Shown here: positions 32,984 to 41,096 of the stretch, piece after piece | Layout of the letters: the number at the start of each line of letters is the position of its first letter | Position numbering within the stretch: the first letter of the stretch is position 1 | Origin: Lentimicrobium sp. L6 | GTDB taxonomy: Bacteria > Bacteroidota > Bacteroidia > Bacteroidales > UBA12170 | Reading direction: 5' to 3' | Length of the DNA: 52,392 nt | Assembly (NCBI RefSeq): GCF_013166655.1 | Contig: NZ_JABKCA010000034.1 | Span: 1 to 52,392, forward strand | The notes under the pieces: model-generated | Seen by the model: the letters and a program-made list of their open reading frames with translations, nothing else | What the model was told of the DNA's origin: nothing | Database searches by the model: none | Position numbers and translations under genes: made by a program

Positions 32984-33862
32984 ATGGTTAAAATAGGCAT
33001 ATTCGGAAAAAATTTGAAAAGCGAGACTTTTCCCTACATTCAGACTTTATTTAACAAGTTAAGTTCTGTTTATGCGCAAGTTTTTGTTCATGAAGAATTT
33101 CATTCTGTCATCGGAAAAAAGATAATGATGCAAAACCCTATTGTTTTTAGCCAACATTCTGAAATTAGAGATGAATTAGATTTCATGATTTCCTTGGGTG
33201 GTGATGGAAACATGCTCAGCACGGTTACTTTAGTGCAAGACAGCGGTATTCCTATCATTGGTATTAATTTAGGAAGACTTGGTTTTTTAGCCAGTATTAA
33301 TAAAGAACATATCAATAAAGCCATCGACTGCTTGGTAGAGAAAAAATATACGCTAGAAAGCAGAAGCCTTATCAAGCTTACTACTCCAAAAGATGTTTTT
33401 GGGGAACAAAACTTCGCACTAAACGAAATCAGTATTTATAAGAAACAGCCCAATAGCATGATCTCTGTGATAGTTCATGTGGACGACCAATACCTTAATT
33501 CCTATTGGTCTGATGGTTTAATAGTGGCCACTCCCACCGGAAGTACAGCATATTCGCTAAGCACCGGCGGTCCTATTTTACATCCTAAGGCTCATAATTT
33601 TGTGATCACACCTATTGCACCTCACAATTTATCTGTTAGGCCTGTCGTTATCCCAGACGATACCATTGTTCGCATGAAAGTAGCGGATAGAGATGGCGGT
33701 TTTTACGTGAGTCTCGACAGCAGAACCATTGAATTAGAATCTGGGATTGAACTTCAAATTGAAAAAGAATCTTTTGAAATTCAACTGGTTCGATTACCAG
33801 AAGAAAATTTCTTTGGTACCATTAGAGCGAAACTACTTTGGGGTATCGATAAAAGGAATTAA
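32984..33862 (+). CDS. nadK: NAD kinase
   Basis: A 292-residue cytoplasmic NAD+ kinase that makes NADP+. The diagnostic GGDGN motif is at 72-76 (SLGGDGNML), the NE motif in FALNEISIY, and the conserved SDGLIVATPTGSTAYSLSTGGPI block lies near residues 178-200. Length is standard. It opens the conserved Bacteroidota block nadK-DUF6089-uppS-bamA-ompH. Confidence 0.96.
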   Translation: MVKIGIFGKNLKSETFPYIQTLFNKLSSVYAQVFVHEEFHSVIGKKIMMQNPIVFSQHSEIRDELDFMISLGGDGNMLSTVTLVQDSGIPIIGINLGRLGFLASINKEHINKAIDCLVEKKYTLESRSLIKLTTPKDVFGEQNFALNEISIYKKQPNSMISVIVHVDDQYLNSYWSDGLIVATPTGSTAYSLSTGGPILHPKAHNFVITPIAPHNLSVRPVVIPDDTIVRMKVADRDGGFYVSLDSRTIELESGIELQIEKESFEIQLVRLPEENFFGTIRAKLLWGIDKRN

Positions 33863-33881
33863 AAATTTAAATAAGAGATCA

Positions 33882-34850
33882 TTGAAAAGTAAAACTAAAA
33901 TATTAAATAAAAGCCTGCTGTTCTTGAGCTTGATCTGCCTGAGTTTTGGGTCAGTACTAGACCTTAAGGCACAAACCATGGATGTGGGAGTCTTTGGTGG
34001 AGGAGTTTATTATTTAGGAGATATTAATCCGAATTTACATTTTGCATCAACACAACCTGCATATGGAGCATTTTTTAGATTCAATTATAAAGAAAGATGG
34101 GGTTTTCGATTAGGAGCTTCCAAAGGCAAACTAAAAGCCGATGATAAAGACTTTATGGAAGTTAATGCCCTACAAGCTTATGCTGGTGGAGACTTTGATA
34201 TCAACGACCCCAACCTCATCTATTACGCAATTAGCAATAGGGGATTGAATTTTGAAACAGATATTACTGAATTAAGCCTAATTGCCGAATTGAACTTCTT
34301 TCCATTTTTTGTAGGAAGTAGAAAAAACACATGGACTCCATACATTTTTGCCGGAGCTGCCATGTATTTATATAATCCGAAACCAATAGGTGGCGGAGTA
34401 AACTTAAGAGATTTAGGTACCGAAGGACAAGGATTCGCAGGAAGAGAAGCTCCTTATGGAAATACGGCTTTTGCTATTCCTTTTGGCCTTGGTTTAAAAA
34501 TCAGCTTAGGCAGTAGAATAGGTTTAGGATTTGAATGGGGAATGAGAAAAACCTTCAATGATTATATAGACGATATTAGCACCTCCTATTATATGGATTT
34601 ATATGGTTATAATCCAGAAGAAGGAATATATTATGCTCCGAATCCTGAAAATCCAGTGGAGATTATTTCGTTTCCCATCACTGATGATGTATACTATTCA
34701 GACCCTACTTTTTCCCATAAAAGTGGAGAGAAAAGAGGCAACGAATACAATAAAGATTGGTATGCATTTTATGGCGTCAGCCTCACCTTTAAAATCAATT
34801 TGTTAAAAGATGATGGTTGTCGTGATTTTGGAAGGGATTCATATTATTGA
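33882..34850 (+). CDS. DUF6089-type outer-membrane beta-barrel protein, TTG start
   Basis: A protein of about 322 residues that starts with a signal peptide (KSKTKILNKSLLFLSLICLSFGS...LKAQ) and continues as an outer-membrane barrel (GVFGGGVYYLGDINPNLHF, YGAFFRFNYKERWGFRLG). This family normally sits between nadK and uppS/bamA in Bacteroidota and is thought to be envelope-related. No ATG precedes the signal peptide after the nadK stop, so TTG at 33882, 19 bp downstream of nadK, is the probable start. The frame also reads back into nadK to an ATG at 33747, which would destroy the signal peptide. Confidence 0.82.
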   Translation: MKSKTKILNKSLLFLSLICLSFGSVLDLKAQTMDVGVFGGGVYYLGDINPNLHFASTQPAYGAFFRFNYKERWGFRLGASKGKLKADDKDFMEVNALQAYAGGDFDINDPNLIYYAISNRGLNFETDITELSLIAELNFFPFFVGSRKNTWTPYIFAGAAMYLYNPKPIGGGVNLRDLGTEGQGFAGREAPYGNTAFAIPFGLGLKISLGSRIGLGFEWGMRKTFNDYIDDISTSYYMDLYGYNPEEGIYYAPNPENPVEIISFPITDDVYYSDPTFSHKSGEKRGNEYNKDWYAFYGVSLTFKINLLKDDGCRDFGRDSYY

Positions 34851-34868
34851 TTATGTTAAATTTGCGCG

Positions 34869-35612
34869 ATGAATTATAAAGACCAAGTAATAAAAGAAAG
34901 ATTACCCAAACACATAGCTATCATTATGGATGGCAATGGTAGGTGGGCAAAGCAGAGGGGACGACTGCGCGTATTTGGTCATGAAAACGGGGTAAATGCG
35001 GTGCGAAACACGGTGGAAGCGGCAGCCGAAATAGGAGTAGATTACCTCACTCTTTATGCTTTTAGTACCGAAAATTGGAACAGACCCCAAAAAGAAGTAG
35101 ATGCTTTGATGTCACTTTTAGTTAAAAGTCTCAATAAAGAAACTGCTACATTAAATAAAAATAACATTAAATTAAATGCCATTGGTGACTTAAAAAGCCT
35201 TCAGCCCAAAACCTATACGGAATTGATGAAAGCCATAGAAAACACCAAAGAAAATACCCGCACAACTCTTACTTTAGCTTTAAGCTATAGTTCAAGATGG
35301 GAAATCACCAATATGGTGAAAAAAATTGCAGAAGAAACTTCCAAAGGAAATTTGGAAGTTGAAAATATTGACGAGAAAATAATATCAAACCACCTTTCTA
35401 CTAGTCATATCCCAGATCCGGAATTATTGATCCGAACTAGTGGAGAACACCGCATCAGTAACTTTTTATTATGGCAAATAGCCTATTCCGAATTGTATTT
35501 TTGCCCTAAACTATGGCCCGACTTTGGAAAAGAAGATTTTTACGAAGCTATAGTCGATTATCAAGGGAGAGAAAGAAGATTTGGAAAAACCAGTGAACAG
35601 ATAAGCAAATAA
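34869..35612 (+). CDS. uppS: Isoprenyl transferase (undecaprenyl diphosphate synthase)
   Basis: A 247-residue cis-prenyltransferase making the C55 carrier lipid for peptidoglycan and surface glycans. The catalytic IIMDGNGRWAKQRG (D21) and the YAFSTENWNRP and RTSGEHRISNFLLWQIAYSELYF motifs are intact. It follows the DUF6089 gene by 18 bp and precedes bamA by 4 bp. Confidence 0.97.
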   Translation: MNYKDQVIKERLPKHIAIIMDGNGRWAKQRGRLRVFGHENGVNAVRNTVEAAAEIGVDYLTLYAFSTENWNRPQKEVDALMSLLVKSLNKETATLNKNNIKLNAIGDLKSLQPKTYTELMKAIENTKENTRTTLTLALSYSSRWEITNMVKKIAEETSKGNLEVENIDEKIISNHLSTSHIPDPELLIRTSGEHRISNFLLWQIAYSELYFCPKLWPDFGKEDFYEAIVDYQGRERRFGKTSEQISK

Positions 35613-35616
35613 ACTT

Positions 35617-38277
35617 ATGCAAAGGAATTTTATAACATACAATAATAACAAAACACTCATCTTCATCACCTTTATACTGATGCTGTCAGGATGGAGTGGG
35701 CAAGCCAGTGCTCAAATTAATCTGGGACAACAGGTACAAGAGCTCGACTATTCCAGACCTCAGAAATACGAGATTGGAGGAGTGAAAGTGGAAGGCATTG
35801 AGTTTCTTGATGAGAAAGCTTTGGTGATGATTTCTGGCTTACAAGTTGGAAATACCATTAATGTTCCTGGTGACGATGTAGCCAAAGCCCTTAAAAAACT
35901 TTGGAGCCAAGGCCTCTTTGAAAATATCTCCATCAATATTGAAAAAATTGAAAACAACCGAATTTTCCTAGTCATACAATTGCAGGAAAGAGCTCGATTA
36001 ACAGGTTTTTCTATCAATGGAGTTAAAAAAGGAGATGTGGATAATATCCGTGAAAAGATAAAGCTTGTGAGTGGCGATGTGGTTACGGAGAACCTTATTA
36101 TTAGAACGAAGCAAAAAATCCATAAATATTTCGATGAAAAAGGATTTTTAAATGCAGAAGTAGAAATTGAAAAAAAGGCGGACGAAACCAAACCCAATGG
36201 AGTTATTTTAACCATCAATATTAAGAAATACTCTAAAGTAAGAATTGCCAAGATCAATATCTACGGAAACGAAGAAGTAAGCACCGATAAGCTAAAAGCT
36301 TCCATGAAAGAAACCAAAGAGGTGGGACATATTAAACCCCTCTATAATATGGAGAAACTGGTTTGGAATGTTGTGAAGGATGTTGCCACTCTTCAGATTC
36401 CTAAAATCCAAGACGATGCCGAAGCTTATTATAAAGAAAATGTGAAGTTGAGAATCTTCAAATCTTCAAAATATATTGAAAAGAACTATGAAGATGATAA
36501 GGCCAACATCATAGCTAAATATAATAAATTAGGGTATCGTGATGCTAAGATTGTTGTGGATTCTATTTACAAAGCCAGCAATAATAAAATCGATATTGAT
36601 ATAAATGTGGAGGAAGGTAATAAATATTACTTCCGAAATGTGAAATGGGTTGGAAATACTGTCTATTCTAATATTGACCTTTCAAACGTTCTTCAAATAA
36701 AAAAAGGGGATGTTTATAATAAAGAATTATTAGAAACCAATCTTCAGTTCAATCAAAACGGTCCCGATGTGAGTTCCCTTTATCTTGATAATGGATACTT
36801 GTTCTTCTCTGTTGACCCAGTTGAGGTGAGCGTAATGAACGATTCTATTGATTTGGAAATCAGGATTAGAGAAGGTGACCAAGCCACGGTTAAAAATGTG
36901 ATTGTAAAAGGAAATACCAGAACCAATGACCACGTTATCATTAGAGAACTCAGAACTCGTCCGGGTCAGCTGTTTAGTCGCTCTGCTATTATCCGTACTC
37001 AGCGAGAATTGGCTCAGTTGCAGTATTTCGATGCTGAAAAACTAGGTGTTGACGTAAAGCCAAACCCATTAGACGGAACTGTAGATATAGAATATGTAGT
37101 TGAAGAAACCTCCTCCGATCAGATTGAGTTATCAGGTGGTTGGGGTTATGGTAGAATCATTGGTACTCTTGGACTTTCTTTCAATAACTTCTCCTTAAGA
37201 AATATATTAAAGAAAGATGCATGGCGTCCAATTCCTTCAGGGGATGGTCAGAAATTGAGTCTTCGTTTCCAAACCTATGGTTCTGGTTATATGAGTTATT
37301 CTGTTTCTTTCACCGAGCCTTGGTTGGGTGGTAAAAAACCCAATGCTTTTAGTGTGAGTTATTATCACTCAAAATATACCAATCAGTTAGAAAGAAACGA
37401 CCCAAGATATGGTCAGTTTGTTATTGATGGATTTACCGTAGGTTTAGGTAAACGATTGACTTGGCCTGATGACTTCTTCCAATTATATCAAGGCGTTAAA
37501 CTTCAAAGCTATAAACTACAGAACTATGGAAATATCTTTAGCGTTGGAGATGGAAATGGAAAATTCAACAATTTCGCGTATAACATTGCCCTATCCCGTA
37601 ACTCTCTTGATGCTCCTATTTATCCTCGTAATGGTTCGGATGTTGGTGTGAGCTTAGAACTTACTCCTCCTTATAGTATTTTGAATGGTAAAGATTATAC
37701 TACCATGAGCGAGAACGATAAGTACAAGTGGGTAGAGTACCACAAATGGAAGATTAGAGCGGCATGGTATTCTTCAGTTGTTGGTGACTTAGTGTTGAGC
37801 ACAAGAGTGAAGTTTGGTTTCTTAGGAGCCTATAATTCTGATATTGGAGTGACTCCTTTCGAGCGTTACTATTTAGGTGGTGATGGGCTTTCTGGATACA
37901 ATAATATGGATGGTAGAGAGTTAATTAGCTTGAGAGGTTATGGAAACGAAACCTTAACACCAGATTATTATAAGAATACCAATTTAGGTGGTACCATTTA
38001 CGATAAATTCACCATGGAATTACGTTATCCTGTTTCACTAAACCCAAGTGCGACGATTTACTTCATGGGATTCCTTGAGGCTGGTAACAGTTGGTTGACG
38101 TTTGACGATTTCAAACCCTTCCAAGTATACAAGTCTGGTGGATTTGGAGTGAGAGTATTCTTGCCTATGTTTGGTCTTCTTGGACTGGATTGGGCCTATG
38201 GTTTCGACGATGTTCCAGGCTTACCAAATGCCAATGGTGGTCAGTTCCATTTCTCCATCAATCAGTCCATCGATTAA
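35617..38277 (+). CDS. bamA: Outer-membrane protein assembly factor BamA
   Basis: An 886-residue Omp85 protein: signal peptide (about 1-33), five POTRA domains (about 50-450), then a 16-strand barrel. VRIRF-type residues are replaced by Bacteroidota variants; GGDGLSGYNNMDGRELISLRGYGNE and the end FHFSINQSID are typical. It folds outer-membrane barrels such as SusC and the barrel at 4509-5474. It is immediately downstream of uppS and probably co-transcribed. Confidence 0.96.
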   Translation: MQRNFITYNNNKTLIFITFILMLSGWSGQASAQINLGQQVQELDYSRPQKYEIGGVKVEGIEFLDEKALVMISGLQVGNTINVPGDDVAKALKKLWSQGLFENISINIEKIENNRIFLVIQLQERARLTGFSINGVKKGDVDNIREKIKLVSGDVVTENLIIRTKQKIHKYFDEKGFLNAEVEIEKKADETKPNGVILTINIKKYSKVRIAKINIYGNEEVSTDKLKASMKETKEVGHIKPLYNMEKLVWNVVKDVATLQIPKIQDDAEAYYKENVKLRIFKSSKYIEKNYEDDKANIIAKYNKLGYRDAKIVVDSIYKASNNKIDIDINVEEGNKYYFRNVKWVGNTVYSNIDLSNVLQIKKGDVYNKELLETNLQFNQNGPDVSSLYLDNGYLFFSVDPVEVSVMNDSIDLEIRIREGDQATVKNVIVKGNTRTNDHVIIRELRTRPGQLFSRSAIIRTQRELAQLQYFDAEKLGVDVKPNPLDGTVDIEYVVEETSSDQIELSGGWGYGRIIGTLGLSFNNFSLRNILKKDAWRPIPSGDGQKLSLRFQTYGSGYMSYSVSFTEPWLGGKKPNAFSVSYYHSKYTNQLERNDPRYGQFVIDGFTVGLGKRLTWPDDFFQLYQGVKLQSYKLQNYGNIFSVGDGNGKFNNFAYNIALSRNSLDAPIYPRNGSDVGVSLELTPPYSILNGKDYTTMSENDKYKWVEYHKWKIRAAWYSSVVGDLVLSTRVKFGFLGAYNSDIGVTPFERYYLGGDGLSGYNNMDGRELISLRGYGNETLTPDYYKNTNLGGTIYDKFTMELRYPVSLNPSATIYFMGFLEAGNSWLTFDDFKPFQVYKSGGFGVRVFLPMFGLLGLDWAYGFDDVPGLPNANGGQFHFSINQSID

Positions 38278-38357
38278 TTGTGGTATAGTTTTGGTATAAT
38301 TGAATTAGAAAAACATTAAAACCCAGGAAAAATGAAACGAAATACGATTAAATAATA

Positions 38358-38375
38358 ATTATCATCTATGATAAT
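38358..38375. promoter_or_regulatory. Inverted repeat between bamA and ompH
   Basis: Eight-bp perfect arms ATTATCAT and ATGATAAT with a 2-bp spacer lie in the 153-bp bamA-ompH gap. The half-sites are the same words as in the 12773-12790 palindrome but in the opposite (tail-to-tail) order, so the same regulator is not expected to bind in the same way. It could also be a weak transcript hairpin. Confidence 0.4.
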
Positions 38376-38430
38376 GATTATTTAGTCTTATGTAGTTCCA
38401 TCTGACAATTAAAAACAAAAAAAACAACAG

Positions 38431-38976
38431 ATGAAAATATTAAATAAAAACTTCGGTAAGATATTAATTCTAGCACTAGCCCTTATGCTGACTTCAGCTG
38501 TTAGTGCTCAAAAGTATGCCTATATTGACTCTGACTATATTTTGAATAATGTTCCAGAGTATCAAGATGCGCAAAACCAAATGGACGAGCTATCAGAAAA
38601 ATGGCAAAAAGAAATTGAAGGAAAATTCCTTGAAATTGATAACCTCTATAAAAAGTATCAAGCAGATGTAGTATTGCTTCCTGCCGATATGAAGAAGAAG
38701 AGAGAAGAGGAAATCATCAGCATGGAAAAAGAAGTAAAAGCCTACCAGCAAGAAAAGTTTGGACAAAGCGGCGAGTTATTCCAGAAACGACAAGAATTGA
38801 TTAAGCCGCTACAAGACAAAATATATAATGCCATTGAGGAAATTGCAACCACCAAAAACTATGCTTTCATTTTTGACAAAGCCAGTGGAGCAACTATCAT
38901 GTATGCCAATCCAAAGTTTGATATCAGTGATGATGTATTAGATGAATTAGGATACAGTTTCAATACTCAAAAATAA
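38431..38976 (+). CDS. OmpH/Skp-family periplasmic chaperone
   Basis: A 181-residue exported chaperone: signal peptide (about 1-26, SAVSAQ), then a long coiled coil (about 50-130; QNQMDELSEKWQKEIEGKFLEIDNLYKKYQ...), then a short beta cap (KNYAFIFDKASGATIMYANP). It holds unfolded outer-membrane proteins for BamA, encoded just upstream. Length and layout are normal. A clear terminator follows. Confidence 0.94.
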   Translation: MKILNKNFGKILILALALMLTSAVSAQKYAYIDSDYILNNVPEYQDAQNQMDELSEKWQKEIEGKFLEIDNLYKKYQADVVLLPADMKKKREEEIISMEKEVKAYQQEKFGQSGELFQKRQELIKPLQDKIYNAIEEIATTKNYAFIFDKASGATIMYANPKFDISDDVLDELGYSFNTQK

Positions 38977-39004
38977 AAATTTTAATAGCTCAAAATATCT
39001 CAAG

Positions 39005-39030
39005 AAGCCTTCCATTGTGAGGGCTTTTTT
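39005..39030 (+). terminator. Rho-independent terminator of the bamA-ompH block
   Basis: An 8-bp stem (AAGCCTTC pairing with GAGGGCTT, one G-U pair) with a six-base loop is followed by a run of T. It starts 29 bp after the ompH stop. Confidence 0.85.
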
Positions 39031-39060
39031 CTTGTATTTTTGACAGCTTAATTTTAAAAT

Positions 39061-39519
39061 ATGTCTAAAAAAATCATTATTCTCATCAGTACTTTATTCG
39101 CATTTTTTGTATTGGCTATAAGTGGCTTGGTTATGTTTTTTATGTTTCAGGAATCGAGTCTGAACTATTTCCTAGGAATGAAAAAAGCAGGCTGGATGAA
39201 AGTTCATAATATCTCTGGTGTTTTCGCTGTCATCCTAATTGCCTATCATGTAGCCATACGATGGGAGTGGATAGAAAATGTGATTCTTAGAAAAAAGAAA
39301 ATGCAATTGAGTAAGGAAATGATAGGAAGAAGAAGAAATAATACTTGGTTCCTACTTTTTTTCTCTCTTACCTTTGCCACTGGCTTCTTAAGCTGGATTA
39401 TGGGTGGTGATTGTGAATATTGCCTTGAAATTCATGACAAGTTAGGGGTAGTTTTATTTTTAATTTTCTTGGTTCATTTTTATAAACATCGAAAGTCTTT
39501 TTCTCGGAAAAGTAAATAG
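39061..39519 (+). CDS. Small DUF4405/cytochrome b-like membrane protein
   Basis: A 152-residue membrane protein with four hydrophobic segments (about 5-28, 43-65, 92-112, 125-142). Paired histidines occur in the second and fourth helices (MKVHNISG...LIAYH; LEIHDKLG...LVHFYKH). This is the four-helix, di-histidine pattern of DUF4405 and cytochrome b561-like domains, so heme binding is plausible. A TATTTTTG box at 39035-39042 just after the preceding terminator could be its promoter. Its physiological partner is unknown. Confidence 0.7.
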   Translation: MSKKIIILISTLFAFFVLAISGLVMFFMFQESSLNYFLGMKKAGWMKVHNISGVFAVILIAYHVAIRWEWIENVILRKKKMQLSKEMIGRRRNNTWFLLFFSLTFATGFLSWIMGGDCEYCLEIHDKLGVVLFLIFLVHFYKHRKSFSRKSK

Positions 39520-39909
39520 TTTCCTAATTATGTGGTTGCGTATTTATGTGATTACGTGGTCACAATATCATTTAACTGAAGTTTCGCAGGCCTCTTTAAG
39601 TAATTAATAATGTATCAGATATGATTTTACAATAGTCCTATATTGTTAGATATCAGATGTTTAAAATATCCATTTTCATTAAACTAAACTTTGAGAAACT
39701 TTGTGTTTTCTTTGAGAAACTCTGTGTAATAGCTATTTCACAAAGAGACACCAAGGAGTCACCAAGTAACACTAAGAGTAGATAAATGTACAAAGCACAA
39801 CCTTACTGGTATTTATGCACTTACTTACAAAGAGCTAAACATCAGTTATTTAAATAAAATCATCCTCCATTCGCTGTAGTAATATTGTTTTCCCTACTTT
39901 TGTAACCAT
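39520..39909. repeat. Intergenic region with degenerate CTTTGTGA/CACAAAG-type repeats
   Basis: This 390-bp gene-free gap contains imperfect, word-like repeats: ACTTTGAGAAACTTTGTG and CTTTGAGAAACTCTGTG in tandem (about 39689-39727), then their near-complement CACAAAGAGACACCAAGG with CACCAAGTAACACTAAGAG (about 39739-39780). The last segment aligns with 40853-40899 (shared GCTATT-x-CACAAA...AGTCAC...ACCACTAA pattern). No RNA gene is evident. Confidence 0.6.
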
Positions 39910-40638
39910 ATGTGTATTTTGATAAAACCCATACTTCTTTGGTTAAAGAAATCCTTTAAAGCTCTATTTCTATTTTTAGGGCTCATTGGTTTTATCATGC
40001 TCATTCTAAGTTTCACCAGCCTGCCATTTTGGGCTGATTATTATTTGGGCATTTCAGCAGATGCTTTAGAGGAGGATCCTGAAGTGATTATAGTACTAGG
40101 AGGAAGTGGAATGCCAAGCCCTAATGGGCTCATCAGAAGTTATTATGGGGCAGAAGCTGCTTTAGTTTACGAGAATGCTAAGATTATCATTGCGCTCCCT
40201 GGAGATACACTAGATAAGAATAGTTCCATCAGGCTTATGGCCCATGAGATGATCATCAGAGGTGTGGATTCCACTAGAATTGTTTATGAAAACGAAGGTA
40301 CCAACACCCGATGGGAAGCCTTGAATGTGAAATCCCGATTTTTTCCCAATAGCAATCCTGCTGTTTTATTGGTTAGCTCCCCTGCTCACATGTATCGCAG
40401 TGTAAAAACATTTCAAAAAGCTGGATTTACCAATGTGGGAGGATTACCCTCTTTTGGTCGGGCCAACGAAACGTCTTTGGCTTTTGATGCCGCACAACTG
40501 GGAGGCTCCAACTCCATGCCCGATGTGGGAAAACAAATCTCTATTCGCTACTCTATTTGGACTCGTTTACATTTGCAAATTTCTGTGTTTCGAGAGTATA
40601 TGGCCATAGCTTATTACTGGATGATGGGGTGGATTTAG
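39910..40638 (+). CDS. YdcF/SanA/ElyC-family (DUF218) membrane protein
   Basis: A 242-residue protein with an N-terminal hydrophobic anchor (about 8-37) and a DUF218 domain (about 55-205). The domain shows the family's VIIVLGGSGM start and the PGDTLDKNSSIRLMAHEMII, YENEGTNTRWEA and VSSPAHMYRSVKTFQKAGF blocks. Family members act in the cell envelope (SanA, ElyC in E. coli), but the chemistry is unsettled. It stands alone between two repeat-rich gaps. Confidence 0.85.
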   Translation: MCILIKPILLWLKKSFKALFLFLGLIGFIMLILSFTSLPFWADYYLGISADALEEDPEVIIVLGGSGMPSPNGLIRSYYGAEAALVYENAKIIIALPGDTLDKNSSIRLMAHEMIIRGVDSTRIVYENEGTNTRWEALNVKSRFFPNSNPAVLLVSSPAHMYRSVKTFQKAGFTNVGGLPSFGRANETSLAFDAAQLGGSNSMPDVGKQISIRYSIWTRLHLQISVFREYMAIAYYWMMGWI

Positions 40639-41096
40639 TATCAGAGCAAACTTAACTTCTAGCTCTATTTTAAAAAATAAAAAACGGTCGGCTAATTAAG
40701 CTAATCAGCATGGATGATTTACAAGGATTGATAGATTGAAAACTAATTGTTCATGATCATATTATACGCACGGAAAACATTTTCGCGCTAGCGATAAAAC
40801 TGTCCGCGAATTACGCGAATCTACACGAATTATTTCTATAAGTTACGTAAAAGCTATTGCACAAAAAGCTCAAAGAAGTCACAAATACCACTAAAGGACA
40901 ACGAAGATGTAATATCTAAGCTGGCTCGGGCTTGCAATCCATAAAAATTACACCACACATTATACACAATTGTTTTTCAACCATTTAAAACTACCACTAC
41001 AATCAATGTTACACCTTTCCCCTACATTTGAAATGTAACTCTCCCACTCATTTAGCCATTTCCACTGATTTTTGCCTATCAAAACTGGAAATAGAA
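40639..41096. repeat. Intergenic region with degenerate repeats before the mannan operon
   Basis: The 458-bp gap has a CGCGAATTACGCGAATCTACACGAATT word run (about 40806-40831) and a stretch at 40853-40899 resembling 39737-39782. A TACATTTG box (41023-41030) fits TAnnTTTG and lies 67 bp before the symporter ATG; no matching -33 element is visible. No gene is seen. Confidence 0.55.

Noticed and set aside
33747-33862. N-terminal extension of the DUF6089 protein overlapping nadK by 116 bases
   Set aside because: It would bury the signal peptide about 45 residues into the protein; the TTG at 33882 gives a normal exported protein.
39520-41096. CRISPR array or RNA gene in the repeat-rich gaps around the YdcF gene
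   Set aside because: Repeats are degenerate and not evenly spaced, there are no cas genes, and no cloverleaf or rRNA-like sequence is visible.
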